Origin: Novosphingobium sp. G106
Lineage (GTDB): Bacteria; Pseudomonadota; Alphaproteobacteria; Sphingomonadales; Sphingomonadaceae
Length of the DNA: 64,000 bases
Assembly: GCF_019075875.1 (NCBI RefSeq)
Contig: NZ_JAHOOZ010000001.1
Location: 2,914,001 to 2,978,000 of the forward strand
Direction of reading: 5' to 3'
In this document: positions 8,904-16,163 of the stretch, one piece after another
How the letters are laid out: each line of letters starts with the position of its first letter
Position numbering within the stretch: the stretch's first letter is position 1
Translations under genes and position numbers: made by a program
The notes under the pieces: model-generated
What the model was told of the DNA's origin: nothing
Databases searched by the model: none
The model's input: the letters and a program-made list of their open reading frames with translations, nothing else

Positions 8904-8983
8904 CAGACTATTGAATCGCCCGCAGCGAGCAGGAAGACTTAACAGGCAGTCTGGAAGACACCACAGGAAGGACGCGGGACAGC

Positions 8984-9964
8984 ATGCCAGACGACGCAGA
9001 ACGGCCATCGGCCGAAGAGATCGTTCTCTACGAGAAGGACCCCGCCACCAAGATCGCCACGATCACGCTGAGCCGCCCGGGCTTCCTCAACGCGCCGACG
9101 ATCGCCGCGCGCCAACGCTATGCCGACCTCGTGCTGCGCGCCAATGTCGACGACGACGTCAAGGTCCTGGTGATCCGCGGCGTCGGCGAGCACCTGGGCA
9201 GCGGTGCCGACCTTCCCGAGATGGCCGGAATGTTCAACGGCGACGAGAGCTACTCGCCGCTCCCCGAATTCCGCATCGACGGGGAAGATACCGGTGATGG
9301 CGACGTCAAGTATCCGCCACGCGATTCCTATCGCTACATCGCCAACGTCACCAACCTCTATGCCGACGCCCGCTTCGGCCTGCGCAGCCTGCAGGACTTC
9401 AAGAAGATCTCGATCATCGAGTGCAAGGGCTACTGCTACGGCTGGCACTTCTACCAGGCCGCCGATGCCGACATCGTCATCTCCTCGGACGAGGCCTTGT
9501 TCGGCCACAGCGCCTTCCGTTACGTCGGCTGGGCCGCGCGGCAGTGGCAGTGGGCGACGATGATGGGCCTTCGTCCGTTCATGGAGATGGTCTTCACCGG
9601 GCGTCCTTTCACCGCCAAGGAGATGAAGGACCTCCACTTCGTCAACAGCGTCGTCCCGCGCGACAGCCTCGAGGCGGAGACGATGAAATATGCCCTCGCC
9701 TGCGCGCGCAACCGGCCGACCGATACCGTGGTCATGCAGAAGACCTTCTTCGAGGTCTTCAAGCAGCAGCAGGGCGAATACATGGGCTCGGTCCTGTCGG
9801 GCTGGCTCGAAGGCATGCTGCCGCTGGTCAAGGAGGAAGGCGGCGGCATCGCGGTCGATGCCGACACCTTCGAGAAGGGCCTTGCCGCCGCGGTGAAGGA
9901 CAACGACATGCAGTTCCCGCCCGAATGGCGGCTTTCCTACAGAGGACGAGCCCAAAAGACATGA
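8984..9964 (+). CDS. Divergent enoyl-CoA hydratase/isomerase (crotonase) superfamily protein
   Basis: 326 residues, longer than the usual 255-270 because of an insertion around residues 85-115 (GDGDVKYPPRDSY region). Crotonase features: TITLSRPGFLNAPT near the N-terminus, first oxyanion-hole segment HLGSGADLPEM and second segment ECKGYCYGWHFYQAADADIV. The positions that normally hold the two catalytic glutamates of hydratases are occupied by Gln (HFYQAAD) and by a non-acidic residue (FGHSAFRYVG), so ordinary hydration chemistry is doubtful. AAGGAC upstream of ATG 8984 serves as ribosome site. The stop overlaps the next gene's ATG (9961-9964). Probably acts on a CoA ester made by the ligase; hydrolase, lyase or isomerase activity is possible. 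Confidence 0.85.
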   Translation: MPDDAERPSAEEIVLYEKDPATKIATITLSRPGFLNAPTIAARQRYADLVLRANVDDDVKVLVIRGVGEHLGSGADLPEMAGMFNGDESYSPLPEFRIDGEDTGDGDVKYPPRDSYRYIANVTNLYADARFGLRSLQDFKKISIIECKGYCYGWHFYQAADADIVISSDEALFGHSAFRYVGWAARQWQWATMMGLRPFMEMVFTGRPFTAKEMKDLHFVNSVVPRDSLEAETMKYALACARNRPTDTVVMQKTFFEVFKQQQGEYMGSVLSGWLEGMLPLVKEEGGGIAVDADTFEKGLAAAVKDNDMQFPPEWRLSYRGRAQKT

Positions 9965-10738
9965 ACCAGGAAGACATGACCGAAACGCGCGCCGACTTCC
10001 CGGCTTTCCCTCCCGGCCTCTGGCGGCGGATCGTCCTGCTTCCGGGAGACGGTTGGATAGGAGGCGCGCTGGAGGACGACATGCACCGCTTCCATATCCG
10101 GCTCGACCACGCCAATGGCCGCGTGACGAAAGTCGCGGCCAAGGCCGTGCGCCACCCCTGGTCGGCCTGTCCTGGCGCGACCACCTTCATCGCCCGGGAA
10201 CTGACCGGCGAACTGCTGACCGCCGTCGCCGATCGCGATCCCTTCCAGCACTGCACGCACCTCTACGATCTCGCGGTGCTGGCGGCGGCCCATGCCGACG
10301 ACGACGCACCTACCCGCTTCGACATGACGGTCGCCGACCGCGTCGAAGGCCGCACCACCGCGACGCTGGCGGAGAACGGCGCCGAGAAGCTGCGCTGGCA
10401 GCTCGACGGCACCGCAATCGGGGGGCACGGGTGCCCACGCGGGCAGGGACCTGCGCCAGCTTTCCAAATGGAAGCGCGAATTGCCTGCAGTGGAAGCCGA
10501 ATGGGCGACGCTGCTGCGCCGTGCGATCTTCGTGTCAGGCGCGCGGCAATATATCGCGCCTGACCTCGAACAGACCGCGGCGCTGAACGTGGGCCGCATG
10601 GGCGTCTGCTTCAACTACCAGATGCCGCAGGCACAGGACTCCACGCGCACGCCCAACTGGCACAGGGATTTCTCGGAATCGGGCATCGAACCGCTCGCCG
10701 GGCTCGATCCGGCCGCCGAATTCGCCGCTATGGGCTAG
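9961..10738 (+). pseudogene. DUF2889 family protein, interrupted by a +1 shift in a G6 run
   Basis: About 258 residues after correction. The first frame from ATG 9961 carries the DUF2889 signature: DDMHRFHIRLDHANG, then VRHPWSACPGA and HCTHLYDLAVLAAAHA. After the G6 run at 10420-10425 the frame goes wrong, and the correct continuation (GAHAGRDLRQL, then SKWKRELPAVEAEW and on to the stop at 10738) lies one frame over. Dropping one G restores a continuous protein. DUF2889 has no established activity that I know of; conserved His/Cys/Asp residues could bind metal or act in catalysis. It is translationally coupled to the divergent crotonase (ATGA). Here it is presumably a pathway enzyme rather than a regulator (inference). 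Confidence 0.8.
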
Positions 10739-10754
10739 CGGAAGCGCTGCAAAT

Positions 10755-10791
10755 ATGTTACATAGTACCCATCTGTATTACCTTGTAACAT
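10755..10791. promoter_or_regulatory. Inverted repeat upstream of TauD-like dioxygenase
   Basis: Perfect 8-base arms ATGTTACA (10755-10762) and TGTAACAT (10784-10791) with a 21-base spacer, ending 28 bases before the ATG at 10820. Each arm is itself nearly palindromic (ATGTTACAT). The surrounding 50 bases are clearly more AT-rich than the neighbouring genes. It looks like a two-box operator or activator site; the regulator is unknown, and the sequence is unrelated to the GAACGR palindromes of the same island. Confidence 0.5.
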
Positions 10792-10819
10792 GCATGCCCA
10801 CGGGCGGGAGTTGGATGGA

Positions 10820-11767
10820 ATGGCTTCGATCGATGTGAAACCGCTGCAGGACGGCCTGCGCTTCGGCGCCCGCGTCACCGGTGTGAATTGGGAAACCCTG
10901 GCCGACGAAGGTGTGCGCAAGCAACTTCAGCAACTGTTCGAGGACCGCGGCGTCATCGTCTTCGAGGACGTCGAGCCCAGCGCAAAGATGCAAGTCGCGA
11001 TCAGCACGGTGTTCGGCCCGCTCAAGGACCACCCGATCAAGATCGTCGAGCGGCTCGACAACGACACCATGCCCGGCGTCATCACTATCCGCAACGCGCC
11101 CGACGCGGCGATCTGCGAGATCGATGGCAAGCCGCTCGCCACCTGGCAGCCTTGGCACTTCGATCACACCTACAACAACGAACTGAACCGCGCCGGCGTG
11201 CTGCGCGCCGAAGTGATCGCGCCCGAAGGCGGCCTGACCGCTTTCGCCGACGGCATCCAGATCTACGACGACATGGATCCCGCGGTGCGCGCCAAGGCCG
11301 AGGACATCGAACTGCTCTACACGCTCGACATGCATTACGAGCGCCAGTTTTTCGGCCTCCCCAAGACCTTCAAGGAAATCAAGCCGAAGAACGACGACAT
11401 CCTGGAGATCGCCCGAAAAATGTCGCGCTCGATCCACCCGGCGGTCTGGACGCGCGACACCGGCGAGAAGGTGTTCCACATGTGCGCTTACGGCTGCCGC
11501 GGCATCGTCGGCAACGAGACGCCAGAAGGCAACGCGATCTGCGCCGAAGTGATGGAAGAGGCCGAGCGCGTGATCGAGCCTTACTACCACCAGTGGAAGC
11601 CCACCGACATGATCATCTGGGACAACTGGCGCATCCTGCACCAGGCCTGCGGCTGCGACCCCAAGCACGAACGGGTAGTCCATCGCACGACGATCAAGGG
11701 CGACTACGGCCTCGGCCGCTGGGAAGTCGAAGGCGGCGTGGTCGAGCCGGTCGACGCGATGATGTAA
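10820..11767 (+). CDS. TauD/TfdA-family Fe(II)/2-oxoglutarate dioxygenase
   Basis: 315 residues from ATG 10820 (MASIDVKPLQDGLRFG), with GGGAG 9 bases upstream; an ATG at 10790 is less likely. Iron-binding facial triad: HxD in QPWHFDHTYNN (about residues 112-114) and the distal His in ERVVHRTTIKGD. The Arg of VHRTT is the expected 2-oxoglutarate anchor. It oxidises an unactivated carbon or cleaves ethers or sulfonates with O2 and 2-oxoglutarate; the family covers taurine, 2,4-D and terpenoid substrates. It has its own upstream inverted repeat and is probably transcribed separately from the crotonase-DUF2889 pair. Substrate unknown; the context favours a step of the same catabolic pathway. Confidence 0.93.
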   Translation: MASIDVKPLQDGLRFGARVTGVNWETLADEGVRKQLQQLFEDRGVIVFEDVEPSAKMQVAISTVFGPLKDHPIKIVERLDNDTMPGVITIRNAPDAAICEIDGKPLATWQPWHFDHTYNNELNRAGVLRAEVIAPEGGLTAFADGIQIYDDMDPAVRAKAEDIELLYTLDMHYERQFFGLPKTFKEIKPKNDDILEIARKMSRSIHPAVWTRDTGEKVFHMCAYGCRGIVGNETPEGNAICAEVMEEAERVIEPYYHQWKPTDMIIWDNWRILHQACGCDPKHERVVHRTTIKGDYGLGRWEVEGGVVEPVDAMM

Positions 11768-11827
11768 TCAGCCGCGACGGGTTCGCCAGAATGCGAGCCC
11801 GCCAGGCACCACCGCCGGAACGGGTCG

Positions 11828-12961
11828 TTAGCTCTTGCTCGCGCGGTCGAAGCCGTGCTGCGCTTGCTCCTGTCGGCGGCGCTCGATGACCCACTCGATC
11901 GATGCTTCACGATTGATGTTGAGCCCCTGGAAATGGGGGATGACATAGCGCGCGAACAGCTCGTAACTTTCCGCGGTTGCGCGGCTGTTCGCCCAGTTGT
12001 GCGCCAGCAGCATCACACAGCCGAAACCGCCGGTGTCGGCAAGATGCCGCTCAATCGCGGTAATGGCATCTTCGGGCGTGCCGATCACAGCAGTCCCTGC
12101 CTCGACGAACGCCTGTGGCAGGGCATCGCCGCGTGTCCCTTCGGGCGGCAGCGGCAGGGCGCTGATATGGCGAAAATAGTCGACCCACGGCTCGAAACCG
12201 AAACGGCAATCCTCCAGCGCCTGCTGGCGGCTTTCGGCGAGATGCATCTGCAGGACGAGCCGCCACTTCGATCTATCGACGGTCTGGCCGTGCTCGGCGG
12301 CTGTCTGCTGCACCACGTTCCACATCGCCGGCAGCGTCGTCATCGGGAAGCAGCCCACTGACTGGAACTGCAGAATACCCAGCCCATATTTGCCGGCCGC
12401 GATGGCGCTGTTGACCGATCCCATCGCCGTTATCGCCATCTCGACCGACGGCCGGGTCCACGGCATCATCTGCAGCCGCGCATCGCGCAGGGTGAACCAG
12501 CCGGCTTCGGCATTGACGACCTCACCGCGCAGCAGCGGAATAAGCACATCGAGTGCCGCTTCCATGCGCGGACGCATGTCTTCTACCGCGATCCCCATCA
12601 TCGCCGCGTCAGACGGCAATGCTCCCGGCCCGACACCGAACATCACACGGCCACGCGTTATATGGTCGAGATAGTTGATCCGCTCGGCCAGCATCAACGG
12701 CTGGTGATAGCCGAGCGACACGACGCCGGTCCCCAAGCGAATGTGCCGGGTCCGCTCGGCCGCCGTGGCAATGAACATTTCGGGCGCGCCGATCGTCTCG
12801 AAGGCAGCCGAATGATGCTCGCCCACCCAGACCTCGTCGTACCCCAGGCGGTCGATGTGCTCGACGAGCCAAAGGTCGCGATGCAGCGCCAGCGACGGGT
12901 TCTCGTTCCGCGCGTGATAGGGCGGGAGGAACATCCCGAACCGAAGCTTGTCTGTGCTCAT
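11828..12961 (-). CDS. LLM-class (luciferase-like) flavin-dependent monooxygenase
   Basis: 377-residue TIM-barrel flavoprotein of the bacterial luciferase-like group. Typical segments: LRFGMFLPPYH at the N-terminus, DRLGYDEVWVGEHHS, then IRLGTGVVSLGYHQPLMLAE and GRVMFGVGPGALPSDA. The last is the class's phosphate-binding region, close to alkanal and limonene monooxygenase-like members. It uses reduced FMN from a separate reductase, not seen here. Monocistronic on the minus strand. A CCGATGA-N8-TCATCGG inverted repeat lies about 23 bases upstream of the start. A role in oxygenating (Baeyer-Villiger-like or hydroxylating) the cluster's substrate is inferred. Confidence 0.9.
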   Translation of the reverse strand: MSTDKLRFGMFLPPYHARNENPSLALHRDLWLVEHIDRLGYDEVWVGEHHSAAFETIGAPEMFIATAAERTRHIRLGTGVVSLGYHQPLMLAERINYLDHITRGRVMFGVGPGALPSDAAMMGIAVEDMRPRMEAALDVLIPLLRGEVVNAEAGWFTLRDARLQMMPWTRPSVEMAITAMGSVNSAIAAGKYGLGILQFQSVGCFPMTTLPAMWNVVQQTAAEHGQTVDRSKWRLVLQMHLAESRQQALEDCRFGFEPWVDYFRHISALPLPPEGTRGDALPQAFVEAGTAVIGTPEDAITAIERHLADTGGFGCVMLLAHNWANSRATAESYELFARYVIPHFQGLNINREASIEWVIERRRQEQAQHGFDRASKS

Positions 12962-12983
12962 CCCAACCTTTTCCGCATCTTAT

Positions 12984-13005
12984 CCGATGAAAACTAGATC
13001 ATCGG
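12984..13005. promoter_or_regulatory. Inverted repeat upstream of the flavin monooxygenase
   Basis: CCGATGA (12984-12990) and TCATCGG (12999-13005) form perfect 7-base arms with an 8-base spacer, 23 bases upstream of the ATG at 12961. Position and size suggest an operator overlapping the promoter. Unlike the two GAACGR palindromes in sequence. Confidence 0.4.
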
Positions 13006-13084
13006 TCGGTCGGGGAGTCAAACGGGTCAGCGCCTTGCGGCGCAGGGCCGCAGCCATTCGCCGATTTGCCCGGCGGCGCTCGCT

Positions 13085-13561
13085 TCACCGCGGACGGGCG
13101 AAAGCCACCATGCTGTCGACCTTGCCGTCGGCGCGCAGGATGAAATGATCGACCGAGGCGAGGTGATAGCGCTCCTTGCCGTCGAGCGTGGTGCGGTTGG
13201 CCAGCGCGACCATGCATTCCCGGTCATCGCCGGTATAGGCCACGGCAATGACCTGCGGCTTCATGCCGCCGATCACCTTGGTGTAGAATTCGTCGATCTG
13301 TGCTCGGCCCTTGAGCGAGGGACGCATCGGTTCGAGGAACGTCGCGTCATCGGCGAAAAGCGCCGCAGCGCCCAGATAGTCGCCCGCATTGATCAGCGCG
13401 ACGTAGCGCGCAGCGAGCTGGCAGGCCCGGCCCGGCGGCACCGGCGCCGAGGGCGGGGTCTCCAGATAGACATCGGCCTTGTCATAAGCCGGGTCGAGCG
13501 CCCCGCCCGCTATCGTCATGGCTCCGCCTGCGGCAGCCGCAAGCACGATCGATCCCAGCAT
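13085..13561 (-). CDS. Exported SnoaL/NTF2-like protein
   Basis: 158 residues. An N-terminal hydrophobic stretch MLGSIVLAAAAGGAMTIAGGA resembles a signal peptide or membrane anchor. The rest follows the cone-shaped NTF2/SnoaL fold pattern: ARYVALINAGDYLGAAALFADDATFLEP, then GRAQIDEFYTKVI and a final strand DHFILRADGKVDSMVAF. This fold hosts ketosteroid isomerases, dehydratases and cyclases, but also non-enzymatic proteins. It is divergent from the 3-ketosteroid-dehydrogenase-like gene across about 140 bases, which makes a shared regulation and substrate plausible. An export signal is unusual for a pathway isomerase. Confidence 0.75.
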   Translation of the reverse strand: MLGSIVLAAAAGGAMTIAGGALDPAYDKADVYLETPPSAPVPPGRACQLAARYVALINAGDYLGAAALFADDATFLEPMRPSLKGRAQIDEFYTKVIGGMKPQVIAVAYTGDDRECMVALANRTTLDGKERYHLASVDHFILRADGKVDSMVAFARPR

Positions 13562-13698
13562 CCGCCTTTTCCCCCTCTTCGGTTGTCACGGCCCACGATA
13601 ACCGGCCCGCCGTGCTGCACCAAACCGAATTCCCGTTGCAAATGCTGAACAACCGGTCAAACTTTGTCCAACCAAGAAAAACGGCGGGAGAGAGCGGT

Positions 13699-15345
13699 AT
13701 GGCGGCCACGGAATGCGACGTCCTGATCATCGGCAGCGGTATCGGCGGGATCACGGCGACGATCCAGGCCAAGCTTGCCGGGCTCGAGCCGATCCTCTGC
13801 GAGAAGCTGCCGCTGATCGGCGGCTCCTCGGCGCTCTCGGGCGGTGTGCTCTGGTTGCCGAACAACCAACTGATGCAGCGAGAGGGCGTGGCGGATTCGC
13901 GCGAAGCAGCGCTGACCTACATCGCCAACTTCGCCCCCGCCGACGATCCCGGCTCCACTCTCGCGCGGCGCGAGGCCTTCGTCGATGCCGTGGCACCGCT
14001 CGTGGAACTCTACGAGAGCCAGGGCGTGCCCCTGCTGCGCTGCGACGGCTATTCGGACTATTACGATACCCTGCCCGGCGGCAACGCCCGCGGCCGCGCG
14101 CTGGAGGCCGCAGTCTATGACGCCAACCGCCTCGGCGCCTGGAAGGACAAGTTCCGCCCGCAGAACTTTCCCGTGCCGGCTCGCGCTTCCGAGCCGGCCA
14201 AGTTGATGCTGATGAACGTCTCCTGGGCCGGCAAGATGAAGGCCGCGGAAGTGGGCTGGCGCGCGGTCTGGGGTAAGCTGACGGGCAAGTCGCTGCGCTC
14301 CGCCGGTGCTGCTCTGCAGGGTCGCTTACTGGAGATCGCGCTGCGGCTGGACTGCGACATCCGGGTCAATGCCGGGTTGCTCGATCTCGACCAGGAAGGC
14401 GGCAAAGTCGTCGGCGCGCGTCTCAAGATCGACGGGCGCGAGGAACACATTCGCGCCCGCCGCGGCGTGCTGGTTTCGGCGGGCGGCTTCGCGCGCAACA
14501 CGGCGATGCGCCAGCAATACCAGAAGGCGCCGATCTCCGACAAATGGACCCACTCCAACGAGGGCGAGACCGGCGAAGCGATCCAGGCCATGACCGGTGC
14601 CGGCGCGGCGCTGGGCTGGATGGACGAGTCCTGGTGGACCACCAGCGTCGAGAACACCGCGATACCGGTCGGCAGCAACCAGATCATCCCCGAACTGCAC
14701 AAACCGCATGTCGTGGTTGTCGGCGCCGACGGCCAGCGCTTCGTCAACGAGGCGCAGTCCTACATGGAGGTCGGCCGCGCCTGTTATGCCCGCAACGAAG
14801 TGACCAAGGCGATCCCCGCCTGGGCGGTGATGGACCAGCAGCACCGCAAGCGCTACGTCTTCGGCTATGCCATGCCCGGCAAGATGCCCGAGGAATGGAT
14901 CGCCCAGGGCAACATCAAGGTCGCCGACACGATCGAGGGTCTGGCGGCCAAATGCGGCATCGATCCCGCAGGACTCGTTGCCACGGTCGGGCGCTGGAAC
15001 GCGATGTCAGCCAAGGGCGTCGATGAGGATTTCGGCAAGGGATCGAGCGCTTACAACCGCTACTACGGCGACACCACGATCTCCCCGAACCCCTGCATGG
15101 GCACGATCGAGAAGGGACCCTTCTGGGCCGCGCTGCTTCATGTCGGTGACGTCGGCACTTGCGGTGGCGCGGTGACCGACGAGCACGCCCGGGTCAAACG
15201 CCCCGACGGTTCGGTGATCGAGGGGCTCTATGCCGCCGGCAACTGCGCCTCGCCGCTGGCTGGCCCCTACTACGTTGCTTCGGGCCATTCGATCGGCTGC
15301 TCGGCCGTGTTCGGCATGATCGCGGCGCAGCACATGGCGAGCTGA
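13699..15345 (+). CDS. FAD-dependent oxidoreductase, 3-ketosteroid delta-1-dehydrogenase-like
   Basis: 548 residues from ATG 13699, with GGGAGAG 6 bases upstream. FAD-binding-2 family: dinucleotide fold IIGSGIGGITATIQA at residues 9-23, then CEKLPLIGGSSALSGGVLW (covering the SSALSGG loop) and the C-terminal FAD contact region LYAAGNCASPLAGPYYVASGHSIG (in pieces: YAAGNCASPL, GPYYVASGHSIG). Family members introduce a C=C bond next to a ketone (KstD) or reduce fumarate and related enoates. Length and motif order fit KstD-like enzymes better than fumarate reductase subunits. It diverges from the NTF2-like gene. The substrate need not be a steroid. Confidence 0.88.
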   Translation: MAATECDVLIIGSGIGGITATIQAKLAGLEPILCEKLPLIGGSSALSGGVLWLPNNQLMQREGVADSREAALTYIANFAPADDPGSTLARREAFVDAVAPLVELYESQGVPLLRCDGYSDYYDTLPGGNARGRALEAAVYDANRLGAWKDKFRPQNFPVPARASEPAKLMLMNVSWAGKMKAAEVGWRAVWGKLTGKSLRSAGAALQGRLLEIALRLDCDIRVNAGLLDLDQEGGKVVGARLKIDGREEHIRARRGVLVSAGGFARNTAMRQQYQKAPISDKWTHSNEGETGEAIQAMTGAGAALGWMDESWWTTSVENTAIPVGSNQIIPELHKPHVVVVGADGQRFVNEAQSYMEVGRACYARNEVTKAIPAWAVMDQQHRKRYVFGYAMPGKMPEEWIAQGNIKVADTIEGLAAKCGIDPAGLVATVGRWNAMSAKGVDEDFGKGSSAYNRYYGDTTISPNPCMGTIEKGPFWAALLHVGDVGTCGGAVTDEHARVKRPDGSVIEGLYAAGNCASPLAGPYYVASGHSIGCSAVFGMIAAQHMAS

Positions 15346-15426
15346 CGCCGCTCGGCCCGCCGCAGAACCGGTACGGCCGGGGTGAGCGGCCTTGACCGGA
15401 GGGCCGCCGCACCCGATGTTTCATCA

Positions 15427-15582
15427 ATGCAGGCAATCGTTTCCGTGCTGTCGCAGCTTGCCTGGGGCGTCACCGTCGGCGGACTTACCGCCGCGGCGAC
15501 GGTCGTAGGCCAGGCGGCCGCAGTTGGCGCCAGCGTCGCAGGAGCCGGCTACGTGCTATGGCGGAGGCGCAAGAAGCGCTGA
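15427..15582 (+). CDS. Small putative single-pass membrane protein
   Basis: 51 residues from ATG 15427 (an in-frame ATG at 15382 would add 15). One hydrophobic, Ala/Val/Gly-rich segment spans almost the whole length (QLAWGVTVGGLTAAATVVG, then GAGYVLW) and ends with the strongly basic tail RRRKKR, an orientation signal typical of short bitopic proteins. No ribosome site is evident and no family is recognised. It sits between the KstD-like gene and a convergent hypothetical gene. It may be a chance ORF in GC-rich DNA. Confidence 0.3.
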   Translation: MQAIVSVLSQLAWGVTVGGLTAAATVVGQAAAVGASVAGAGYVLWRRRKKR

Positions 15583-15588
15583 GCCTGC

Positions 15589-15960
15589 TCAGGCCTGAAC
15601 GTTCGCGGTAATCCGGTGGTGGAACGGGTGCCCGGGCTTGCTGCCGCTAGTGATCGCGTCGAACCGACCGCCTTCCAGCGTCGGCAGCACCATCTTCACG
15701 AACATGACATGCTCGCGCTGGCGCACGTCGAGGTGGACCTGCAGCCGCCCCTCGAAGCTGAAGCCGATCTGGGTGTCGGGCGGACAGACGCTGCGCAGCA
15801 GCTCGGTGATCCTGCTCAGTTCGTCCGAAACCGAAGTCGAAGGAAAAGCGCCGGGAAAGCGTTCGACCGTCGCCGTGGCCATGCCAATTACTTCTGCCAT
15901 ATTAGCCCCCGTCTTGGGCAATGCCCAATATGAGTTCGATTGAGCGGTCAGGTCTTGCAT
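15589..15960 (-). CDS. Hypothetical protein (about 123 aa)
   Basis: 123 residues from ATG 15960 (MQDLTAQSNSYW); an internal ATG at 15900 (MAEVIGMATATV) is an alternative. The central part looks like a mixed alpha/beta domain: VSDELSRITELLRSVCPPDTQIGFSF, then LQVHLDVRQREHVMFV and TLEGGRFDAI. It is soluble, with no signal or membrane segment. I do not recognise a family. Monocistronic, convergent with the small ORF and divergent from fumarase. Confidence 0.6.
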   Translation of the reverse strand: MQDLTAQSNSYWALPKTGANMAEVIGMATATVERFPGAFPSTSVSDELSRITELLRSVCPPDTQIGFSFEGRLQVHLDVRQREHVMFVKMVLPTLEGGRFDAITSGSKPGHPFHHRITANVQA

Positions 15961-16163
15961 TGTAGCCAACCGGGAGCTCGACTCCGACCGCTCGGTTCTA
16001 AAAACGGTTTATACCAGTCCTTTGGTTCCCGGTGGAGCGGGGAATATTCGTCGTCTCGGTTTGAACCACGTAGAAACCGCAATCTAAACATGACACCCGC
16101 TGCTTGACGCTTGCCGAGCCCGGCCGCCCTGCCCATCATCGCGCCTGGAAAAGGAGCAAGCGC

